From positions 19,149,179 through 19,213,178 of the forward strand of contig OX393564.1 in assembly GCA_947652115.1 (NCBI GenBank): 64,000 nucleotides of DNA, written 5' to 3'. Position 1 is the stretch's first letter. Each line of letters begins with the position of its first letter. Positions 56,501-64,000 of this stretch are shown here, piece after piece. The notes under the pieces are model-generated. The model ran no database searches, was not told the DNA's origin, and saw nothing but the letters and a program-made list of their open reading frames with translations. The position numbers were made by a program, and so were the translations under genes. Source of the stretch: Blastomussa wellsi. Its lineage: Eukaryota > Cnidaria > Anthozoa > Scleractinia > Plerogyridae.

Positions 56501-57631
56501 AGTGTTTCTCCCCGCAGAAACCTCACATGAAAATGTTCCCACTACATCCAAGGGGGTGTGGGACGCATACGCGTAGAGCTTCTTGTCTGAACGTGCCGAT
56601 TTACACTTCACTTTATTTCTCTTCAGCCACTCCCACGTTTGCTTGTCAATGATGTTGGCACTCGCTCCAGAATCCACTATCACACTAAGCTTACATCCTC
56701 CAATGACGACTTCAATTTTCTCTTGCCTTTTATCGCCTACCGCAAACGCATATTCCTGGTCATCGTCATCGTCTTGAGTATCAACCATGTTTGCGGAACC
56801 TCCCTTGGGACTCTTGCGGTACTTGGTTTTCCTTTTTCCTCCTTCACGTTTGTGCTTCGTCTTGCAACGCTCTTGGAAATGTCCTTCCAACCCACATTTG
56901 CGACAAGACTGACCTCTTGCTGGGCAGTTCGGGTCTTTTCCAAGATGCCCGGCTTTACCACATCGGTAGCAGGTGAGTTGTGAATTGTTTCTAGGACCTC
57001 TCTTTTTTTCCTCTATGCGGTTTACATTTGCTGGGTCTTCTTCCTTTACTTTCACTCCTTGTCCTTCCGTAGCCATCGCAGCAAGTTGTGTGTCGACCTT
57101 TTCGCAGTTTTCGGCTATTTCGAGCGCTTTGTTTAAGGTAAGACCTTTGCCTTCTTCCAGGAGTTTTCGCTTGATGTACGTACTAGTGCACTTGCAAAGG
57201 ATTTCATCGCGGATTTGATTGTCCGTGTCTGCTCCGTAGTCGCAATCTTTTGCTGCCCGCCTTAGTCTGGTTGAAAACTGTCGTACTGTTTCCCCAGGTG
57301 CTTGTGTTAGCTGTCTGAAGCAGTGCCTGGCGTACGTTGTGTCGACCTTTGGAACAAAGTATGCGTTTAGTGCATCCACAGCTTTCCTATAATCTTTCGC
57401 ATCTCCTGTGTCCGGGAGTGTGAAGATGTCCTGAACGTCCGTTCCGGCCAAATGGAGCAATAGTGCACGTCTTCTTTGCCTGTTGTTTGCATTTTCCTCA
57501 TTCACGATGAGGCCTTTGCCGTCTGCAAACAGTTCGAAGGCAGTGAGCCAGCGTTTCCATCGTAGACCAAGCGTATTTTGGTCGCCGTGACAGTCGAATG
57601 TTTTGATATGGTTTCTTTCGTTGTCGTCCAT
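53594..57631 (-). CDS. Gypsy Gag-Pol polyprotein
   Basis: About 1,345 residues from ATG at 57631, which lies in the primer-binding region; the frame is open a few codons upstream through TTG. Domains in order: Gag with two CCHC knuckles (CYRCGKAGHLGKDPNC, CRKCGLEGHFQERC, about residues 220-260); protease VDSGASANIID (about 320); RT with LCIDMRRANEAIL, KLDLRWGYHQLEL and ISDDIIVHG, where SDD replaces the commoner YxDD; RNase H with IIADASPVGLGAVLTQ, TEKEALALIWACEKFH and ITDHKPLEV; the HHCC zinc domain HEGHLGIVG...CKTCYGCQ; and the integrase DDE core (DLAVDLLGPLP, TSDNGPQF, NGEVERQN). The C-terminal tail is Gln/Pro-rich. Single-ORF gag-pol with no frameshift. Confidence 0.95.
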   Translation of the reverse strand: MDDNERNHIKTFDCHGDQNTLGLRWKRWLTAFELFADGKGLIVNEENANNRQRRRALLLHLAGTDVQDIFTLPDTGDAKDYRKAVDALNAYFVPKVDTTYARHCFRQLTQAPGETVRQFSTRLRRAAKDCDYGADTDNQIRDEILCKCTSTYIKRKLLEEGKGLTLNKALEIAENCEKVDTQLAAMATEGQGVKVKEEDPANVNRIEEKKRGPRNNSQLTCYRCGKAGHLGKDPNCPARGQSCRKCGLEGHFQERCKTKHKREGGKRKTKYRKSPKGGSANMVDTQDDDDDQEYAFAVGDKRQEKIEVVIGGCKLSVIVDSGASANIIDKQTWEWLKRNKVKCKSARSDKKLYAYASHTPLDVVGTFSCEVSAGRNTANAEFCVIDGKGDPLLGRNTAISLGVLKIGIDIAAVNTSSQSIGEALQEKYPEVFSGVGKLKNRAVQLHIDPNVKPVAQPIRRTPFSLRSKVEEKVQELINLDIIEPATGPTPWVNPVVVVPKSQGDIRLCIDMRRANEAILRERHPIPTVDEILQSLNGSKVFSKLDLRWGYHQLELTPDSREITTFVTHCGLFRYKRLLFGVNSASEQYQHEIQTTLAGIDGQENISDDIIVHGKDHAEHNARLELVIKRLGERGLTLNAAKCQFSMDELTFVGMVLSANGISCAADKVEAVTSAREPQNVSETRSFLGLVNYCGRFIPDLATISEPLRRLTKSGTPFVFGKEQKEAFEELKKRLSSAETLGYFDKDAPTQIIADASPVGLGAVLTQVHKDGPRIISYASRSLTSTETRYSQTEKEALALIWACEKFHPYIYGIPFELITDHKPLEVIYGPRSKPCARIERWVLRMQPYKFKVKYQPGPKNIADPLSRLVGSMGSGGKRSSQAEEYVRFVAVSATPSAMTTREVEEASANDEELSAVRQCINGKPWDQLVYKRYLPCSGELCTIGKLILRGTRIIIPKQLRPRVLSIAHEGHLGIVGTKQKLRSRVWWPGMERDAEKHCKTCYGCQLVSRPTPPEPIRTTPLPTGPWRDLAVDLLGPLPTGESILVVVDYYSRYYEVNILKSTVASKVISSLEEMFARHGLPESLTSDNGPQFISAEFAEYMSQEGIKHHKVTAKWPQANGEVERQNSSLLKRLQIAHAEKKNWKRELNIYLAAYRALPHPTTGVSPAELLFGRKIRTKLPELSDVHVEQGVRDKDNEQKSKSKSYADARRGARYSEVLPGDQVLVQQEKKDKLSTRFDPTPYTVVSKHGNSLIVQSQEGAQYSRNTAHVKKLLQNNGTPNRQKETLTETSQTQEEPVQQQSVLQEPNMAETKTPPDEHAAAKPEAPPRRSQRQSLAPSYLKDYYT

Positions 57632-57643
57632 CCTCGTCGCCAA
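57628..57643 (-). other. Gypsy primer-binding site region
   Basis: TTGGCGACGAGGATGG directly follows the 5' LTR on the minus strand, the expected place for the tRNA primer match. The primer tRNA was not identified. The gag ATG overlaps it. Confidence 0.6.
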
Positions 57644-57813
57644 TGTTGTGTCCCGAGCTAGTCGGTGATGGAAAGGATTCAGCAGGATTTAACCAAACAA
57701 CAACGATGACTTTTATTCGGCCATGATGGCTCGTGCTCGACTATCCATCCCCGAAGGTCTGGGTCCTAATGTATTACAACACTGAGAGGGGATCTGGGTC
57801 TAAATACACTACA
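57644..57813 (-). repeat. Gypsy 5' LTR
   Basis: 170 bp, identical to the 3' LTR but for one base. Confidence 0.95.
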
Positions 57814-58219
57814 CGGCTGAGTCAGCCAGCTTTGTCACAGCTTCTTCTAAGCTCGTAGTTTTGTCATCTCGCTTCTTCTTCGTGGAGGGCTCTTCGCTGA
57901 CCTCGTGGTCATTCTCGGCAGATTTTGCCTCCTGTTCTTCCTCCGTGTCAACATATTGTACTTCAAAGTCTGACTGAAACTGTTTGAACGTCTCAGCAAT
58001 AGTCTTGGATAAATTTTGAGACATCTGGGTGAAACCCTGTCTCAGCGTAGCGGCCAGCTCTTGTAAACCATGTGAGTCAGTTTTGGCGCCATCGGCGCCA
58101 TCATCTCTTTCGATGATTCTAACATTTGCTTCAATGTGTTCGCTTCTAGAGCCACTACTTTTCCTTTTTAAGTTGTCTTTCTCGCCCTTACGCTCAGATT
58201 TATCCGAGGTCTCGGGCAT
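57814..58219 (-). pseudogene. DIRS Gag, N-terminal part
   Basis: Starts at ATG 58219 (MPETSDKSERKGEKDNLKRK). It is charged, with a likely coiled-coil stretch (LQELAATLRQGFTQMSQNL) and a KKKRDDK basic patch, and is cut by the Gypsy after LADSA. The open frame extends to the right edge through the terminal repeat, but the ATG at 58219 is the first plausible start. Confidence 0.8.
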
Positions 58220-58326
58220 TTTTAGCGAATTATCGCTTAAAACTAAAATTATCAGCGTGTTGAAAAACCAAACGTTCGTTCGCTTCAAAGGCGGCAACAC
58301 ACTGAGTTCGCGCAGGCGCAATGCTA

Positions 58327-58364
58327 TCTCACGTGAGCCCTCAGTGCGGTGACGGAATAGAATT
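58327..58364. repeat. DIRS right terminal inverted repeat
   Basis: Exact inverse of 49445-49482. Confidence 0.9.
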
Positions 58365-58369
58365 AGCAT

Positions 58370-61300
58370 TTAGCTTTCGTGCCGGGCGGACAAGTTCCCT
58401 TCCGTCTAGAACTTCAGTTTTTGAATAAGCCCTCCTTTCTCGCCCAAGCCACGTTCCACCTATGGATATTAGAAGCCATGACAATTTAAGAGGAAATCAA
58501 ATTGTTTTAATTTAACTTTATGTTTTTGGAATGATTCTTCCCTCGCATTTCCGATTTACTGGATGGCCCATCAAGTCAGAGCATATCCCGCTTTCCCCCC
58601 CATCGCAGGGTTACTTCCAGTAATAACTTCGTTGTTCAAGAGATTCTTCATTCTTCAAGAAGCTTGTCCGTTTCATTAAGAATAGATCAAAAGTTATATA
58701 AAGTTCCTGATTTGTTCGTGGCCAAATTTTACACAATAATTTAATCTTTTAATATGACAATAGAGTTGATGTTCGCGGGCGCAAATATGTTTTTGGCCCC
58801 GACTCAGGCTCATTTTAGCCCGGGTCGTAGGCTTTCTATAGAATTCTATAGACAGCAAAGAAATGATTATTTAGGGTTGTTAAAATCAATTCTGCAGCAA
58901 ACTGAACTGGCAGTTTGGCATTGGATGAGTTTCGTTCGATGAAGACAAACTTACGTTCACTTCAGTTCGGCAGCTGGATTTTTCTTCCAGTTTCCGTAAA
59001 TAAATTCGTCTAGCTGAGAAGAGTGAGAATTTGCTTCATTGATTGTCCGCGGCCTTACAGAACTCGAGAGCAACTAGCAGATGGAAAAGCCTTAATTGAG
59101 TCAAACGGATATTGCAGAGTTGCTTGCTAGCAAGAAAATGGCGCGAACAGTGAATGGCTTTCAATTCTGATTGGCTGGCATCTTCACTTTCTGGTTTCTG
59201 ATTGGTTCACGCGGCGGACTAAAATATATTTTAGCCCGTTGAATTCTCCATTTAAGCCCGCAAAATACGCCACAATGCCCGATGAAATGATTATAATTAA
59301 TTTTTACCTCACCCCCCCCCCCCACCCCCGCTTCCTCGCAATTTGCGTTGTAAAGAGCAGAGGTATTCCCCTTTCGTCTTTTTCAAAAAATAAATTATTC
59401 CAGTTAATCAGCTGCTGCCTTTGCCTATTAAAGAACTTTAGAAACGATTTGATTCAGTGGCGGATCCAGACGTCTTTCGAAGGTGAGACCCGAAAAATTT
59501 TCCGGCCCTTCAGGCCTTAAACTGGTCGCCATAAAGGAGGGGTCGGGGGGGAGCAGAGGGAGAGATCCCTAGATCCGCTAGATCCATTGTGCATCAAATA
59601 TGCCGCAACACCCAGAAAATTTCCTTGACAAAGGTCTTTTAACGTCTGTTCCAAACTGTACTCTTTTCTCCAAATCCATTTAACCAAAACATACCAGTAC
59701 AGTGGGCTTTTGTGGAAACACATTAGAATTCACTTTGGGGCATTGACTCTGTCTCGCTGCAAGAAAGCTCTCCTGCCAGCACTTAACTTTTGAAGTTTCT
59801 CAGTCTTCTCAGTGATGCCGCCAATAATGAAACACAGTACATCATAAACTATACATAACAACCATGACTTCGACGGAAGGCAGTCTTTTCAGTTTGTGTT
59901 TTTCAAAGTCCGACATTAAGACACTTGCAGGATTTAACGTTTACTAATTGTATTTGGCTTTTTTGACTCCGAAGTTAGTACAACTTTTTCTAGCGTACAG
60001 ATGTGAACTCTCTGACATCGTCATATCACAGTCAGGCTAGTCTTAGCTCCCACTGAGGGCATTGAAACGTGTTTTCTGTCTCGCTTTTAGAGTATGTTAA
60101 AAAAAGATTCCTTTTCAATAAGCCTTGGGGGCTTATTTGCTGATACAGCTGTTTCCGGCCAATGATTCCTTTTACCGACGATTTACTAGACGGAAACGTC
60201 GCGTGGCCCACAGGTCTTCCAATGATATTCATCTCTCGGGCGGTGATCACCTCCGAAGTTTTACGTTTTTGAAACATCTGCATTTAAAACTTCTTATTGA
60301 AAAAGAATCTTAACGTAGTACGTAAGTAAATTACTATCATATTTTACCAGAGTTTTTGATCAGCAATCATTTTAAGGCGAAAGCAATAACTGCTTATACC
60401 TTTAAATTAATAACATGGAAATTGTTGATGAATAAAATCTATCAGTTTTAACATTTTTTCCTTTCTCTACAGAAACATACAAACAAATTGTCTTTCCTGA
60501 AAATACTTTGTGTCAATAGTTATGTTTTCCGCTTTTCTAGCTAGTGAAAGGCCGGGTTTGCCACACGATCGATAAACGCGATTGCACTTGTGCAGTTTGT
60601 TTAGAGAATCTTTAATAAACAACTGGTATTCACTTAATGTATTCACTCATTAGAGGCTAAAACAAAGCCCAGACGACTTAAAATTTTCAACATTTTTGTA
60701 AGAATTAAATACGAGAATGTTGATTAAACACGAGAATTATCCAATATTTTTTCTACCATTCTGTGACTCTAAAGAGCAGTCGTAGATCTCACTCTTTCCA
60801 CATGCCAGTTTGGCTTATCGCAAACCAATCACAAACATCTGTTTTGTTTAATTATTTGTATCATGTTAGCAGCCTGTCGTATCACTGAAATACATCAGAC
60901 CCACCGAGCTCTGCGGATGGAATCGAAGCCATACATAACCTGTTTGTACTGGTGTGAAAAAGCAGTGCTTTTGTGTAAAAAAACCCTACCACATTTGATT
61001 AAAAACCGACAAGCCCAGTTCAATCAATTGTTAAATGAATTCTTTATCATTTGAGTTCCCCAGACAAAACTAGGCCAGACTCGGTCAATCTATGTTATCG
61101 AAAACAGACAGGAGATTACGCCTCATGCAGCTTTGTTCTATCACTTCTCAAAGATTGATTTGGCAAATCATCTATCAGGCGAGGCGCATGCGTCCCTACA
61201 TCAATTACGCCGCTATTAATTTGCAATGTCAACAAATCGCGTCGAGAAATACAACCGATCACAGTTTGCGACTCACTGATACGCAAAAACTGACCCAGGT

Positions 61301-61435
61301 TTTGAAGAGTTGGCAACGACGTATTTGTAGTGTGGTCGCAGCACACGTGTCAAAACAGGACACGCCATATTGTTTCTTTGGTCGATCAAAGCTTGCTACA
61401 ACACGCCGCAGTGCTAAACAACATACCAGAGCGCG
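58370..61435. other. Intergenic
   Basis: No gene recognised. It contains a poly-C run near 59312-59325 and a hAT MITE copy. Open frames at 58754-58942, 59239-59520 and 61092-61511 show no domain. 58571-58600 resembles 4112-4143 (GGCCCATCA-GAGC-TATCCC), a short dispersed repeat. Confidence 0.4.
59455..59589. mobile_element. Degraded hAT MITE, same family as 46586-46772
   Basis: Starts CAGTGGCGGATCCAGACG and shares the CCGAAAAAT and CCGG-CCTT-GGCCTTAAA blocks with the other copy. The right end has decayed to CTAGATCCATTG. No clear target duplication. Confidence 0.6.
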
Positions 61436-61511
61436 ATGTGCAACGCCACGAAGCCGTTTCAACAAGCGGCTTTCCTTTTGTTCTTGTGCGGATCGTGGTT
61501 TCTTGTCATAA
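61436..61511 (+). CDS. Candidate signal-peptide first exon (possible fourth lectin-family gene)
   Basis: ATG followed by MCNATKPFQQAAFLLFLCGS then WFLVIS, a good signal peptide, and a consensus GTAAGTG donor after 76 nt, leaving phase 1. Length and phase equal exon 1 of lectin gene 3 (76 nt), and the strand is the same. No second lectin exon lies before the window ends at 64000, so this depends on sequence beyond the edge. It could belong to an unrelated secreted protein. Confidence 0.4.
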
Positions 61512-64000
61512 GTAAGTGCAATGAGAGTTTACTTTGCCAATACAGTACATTTAGCACGAGCGTTGCAGTTGTGGCGATACGCTTAAGGTGGCATGCTGAT
61601 TGTGCGTGTGCTATCGATCTTGGAATCGAAACGAAGAACAAAAAATGTAGGAAATTTATTTTTCTTTTAAGCCGTTCAATTTAGCCATATCTTGAGTTAT
61701 TTATAAAACCTGGGTCGTAAATCTTTGCTTAATGTAAGGTTTATTTTCGTGGATAATCTTGTTTGGAATGTGGAGATGTAACTGGGGTTAAGGAAAAAGC
61801 ACTTTTGGTAAAATTGGATAAGGTTACTTACAGCAGCAAGGGTTGTTCAGTGTACAAGAGAAATGAGGTTCTTTTTACCCAAAGGAAAAAATGCTTATTT
61901 TACTTTTCCCAGATGTTACAAATTCGCATACATTCCGATCACTTCACATTAATATCATACACAAGAATAAAGTATGGCCATTTTAAAATAAAATTTGAAT
62001 AATTGCGCGGGATTCTAACAATCTTGGTCTTCCGCCAATTTTCGAGTAATGCGGATCCTTAGTCTTCAAATAGCCTTTCGAATATATTCCATACTGCAGC
62101 AGGCATATTTATTTATTATCCTGTACAGAATGTAATTAAATATTTATTCAAATGCGTGCAATAAGGAAACCGGCCGACAGGAAGACCCGTTTGAGGGCAT
62201 GCCACAAAGTGATTCGCATAAGAAGCTGTGTGTTTCAAAGGATCCCTGAAGGGCTGACTTGATTAAGTTTGTAGTTTTTTTACGCGAGCCAAGCTCACAA
62301 AACGAAAGGTGAGATTAATTAAACTTTGGACCAGAGGAATGCTATATTCAATTGGATCTTGCTCTTCATTGTTCAGTGCATAACCCGCAGTATAAGTGAA
62401 AACAAAGTGATAAACATCTCACTAAGTATTCTGCAGCGGTTGTTGAGACTTTTCTCTACACAGAAGTTGAATTTAATCCGGTAGAACCCGGGTCACTTAA
62501 CCTGAGCATAGTATACTGTAAATAAAGGATTGTGTTTGTTCAAGTTTCAGCGGGCTGTAAGGAAAATAATATTTTTTCTACTCTGTAGGATGCCTGAAGT
62601 GTTTTATCCAATGCGGTAGCGACAGTTTTGATAATCCATGGAAAGTTTTTTCTAGTTTTAAACAATATAGGGCGGAGAGAGTTCTTATCGTGAAGGATCT
62701 TCAGGCAATTATCAGTTTGTAATTGCCCAACAATGGCCAATCTCTAAAAAGAATGAAAAAGCTTTTGCATCGCAAATGCCGAAATCTTTAAAGCGAAGCG
62801 TGATTCTTTTGCTTAATCTGCCTACGGACAAACACGGTTTTGCTAAACGTAATCCACCATGTAAAGGCCATTGCGACAGTGCTCTCGGGGATACTGCATT
62901 CAGACTTCGTTTGGTAATTAAAAATCTTTGTTTCCTCTGTGGATAATCTTTCGTCTTAAAATAATTACCTTTTCAATTAAGAATAATTCGCCTTTCATAC
63001 TGAAAGACAGCTTCTCAAAAAATTCGTTTATCGAAAGACAAAGGGTAATTAAAATACTACCCGTAGTACAAAACTTGATTCATATGCAAATCCACCAACG
63101 CTTTTGAGGCAGTCAGCGTAAACAAACGAGTATTTCTGGTTGAGTTTAGTAGGTGCTTCGCGCCTCAAATGTCAGAACTTACACTAAGTGTATTTATTTG
63201 AGATAAATATATTGCTTTAGGTCAGGAAATAGTGTTTTGTCTCAACTGGCGGCAAAATTGTCGATGGCCGCTTACGAATTTAGGAACGTTTAGTCACTCC
63301 AGTCACAAATACGAGTAGACAATTTTTCCACATAAACTTGCGCACATAAAAAATTTAAACTCAGGAAGTCTTAGACATTAAAAGAATCAATTCAGTGAAA
63401 GTATCAGGAAGTGCCAACATTTTGCCCTCAGCTGCCACCGTGTTTGAGGTATTCACTGATAAATAGCCTGTGTTGAATCAGCTCATGTATAGTTCAAATA
63501 AACTTCCCTCCCGTGAATGCGCCGCTGACGAGACAAAAACCTATTTTTAAACTGTCTTGAAGTGCATTTAGAATAGTTGCATAGGAATTAAGAAAAGAAC
63601 GCAAACAAGAATCTTATGAATACTTTGTTTATAACGAAGCCGAGAACCACCGCTGTTTTTCTGGACCAAAAGTTGAGCGCTTCCTTACGCAATTCTTAGA
63701 TGAAAGTAGACTTCCCGAATGTATTTTCTGTCGTAACGTTGTTCCCAAAGGTTCAGTTATTCTCAAAACTCGTGCTTTTATCAAAATTTAAACTTAGAAT
63801 ATCAATATCAAGCAAACAGGTGACGAGAAGAACGAATTCACGTCTGTTCTTTTTATGTATGATATGGTATCTTGCGTAGTTTGAGGTGTCCACAGGCTCT
63901 AAATTGCTTCAAATAAAATATTTCGGTGGATGTTTCGGTCACTATTTACAGCCTTCTAGTGCACTTGGTGTTCAAGGTCAATCCTTCATCGTTTGTGTGA
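61512..64000. other. Non-coding to window end; possible intron
   Basis: AT-rich, no domain-bearing ORF. If the exon at 61436 is real this would be its first intron; introns 1 of the lectin genes are 1.7-2.6 kb long. Confidence 0.4.

Larger units (their letters stand above)
53209..57813 (-). mobile_element. Gypsy LTR retrotransposon, full length, inserted in DIRS gag
   Basis: 4,605 bp, with 170-bp LTRs (TG...CA), primer-binding region, one long gag-pol ORF, polypurine tract and 5-bp duplication CGGCT. The two LTRs differ at one position (C at about 53241, A at about 57676). Gag-pol has no stop or frameshift, so it may be autonomous. Domain order PR-RT-RH-IN places it in Ty3/Gypsy. Confidence 0.95.
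49445..58364 (-). mobile_element. DIRS-type tyrosine-recombinase retrotransposon (split by Gypsy)
   Basis: Read on the minus strand: Gag, then RT/RNase H, then tyrosine recombinase, the DIRS order. The 38-base terminal inverted repeats at 49445-49482 and 58327-58364 are exact. Without the Gypsy insertion the element would be about 4.3 kb. DIRS elements move as circles through a tyrosine recombinase and make no target duplication; none is seen. The copy is disabled by the Gypsy in gag, one stop in RT, and one frameshift. Confidence 0.9.

Noticed and set aside
53594..57643. Many plus-strand open frames across the Gypsy element
   Set aside because: Antisense shadows of the gag-pol reading frame.
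61092..61511. 139-residue open frame
   Set aside because: No domain; overlaps the signal-peptide exon at 61436 in another frame and is better read as 5' UTR or non-coding.

Overview
The window looks like nuclear DNA of an anthozoan cnidarian, most likely a stony coral. It is AT-rich with GT-AG introns. It carries a chlamydial-Pmp-like beta-helix multipass membrane gene, several rhamnose-binding (SUEL-type) lectin domain genes, and a dense mix of Penelope, DIRS, Gypsy, CR1-like LINE, SINE, hAT and Tc1-like remnants. There are no operons, ribosome binding sites or CRISPR arrays. The species call is an inference; no marker gene is present.

Layout. 3-3179 (+): 3' part of a single-exon gene with beta-helix repeats, a Cys-rich region and about nine membrane spans. 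3.8-12.6 kb (-): a tandem cluster of four small two-exon genes (A, B, C, D) for secreted peptides of 73-85 residues. They share a second-exon core, I-R-[DN]-[LM]-C-x6-C-x2-[ED]. A/C and B/D are the closer pairs, so a two-gene unit was probably duplicated. A has a one-base deletion in its signal peptide and a Penelope-like fragment in its intron. 17.5-18.1 kb (-): a CxxC-rich ORF of unknown role. 18.8-20.7 kb: a satellite of about 85 bp period.

22.6-45.0 kb (+): three tandem three-exon genes, each with a signal-peptide exon, one SUEL/Gal-lectin exon, and a Ser/Thr-rich stalk exon ending in a hydrophobic tail. Every intron is phase 1. A decayed or alternative first exon lies upstream of the second gene, and a further signal-peptide exon at 61.4 kb may begin a fourth. 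They probably encode cell-surface sugar-binding proteins.

49.2-58.4 kb: nested retroelements. A DIRS-type element (minus strand; Gag, RT/RNase H, tyrosine recombinase) abuts a 266-bp foldback related to its own terminus. Its gag is split by a 4,605-bp Gypsy element with an intact gag-pol ORF, 170-bp LTRs differing at one base, and a 5-bp target duplication. This Gypsy insertion is very recent. The remaining long stretches are non-coding, with small inverted-repeat transposons and microsatellites.
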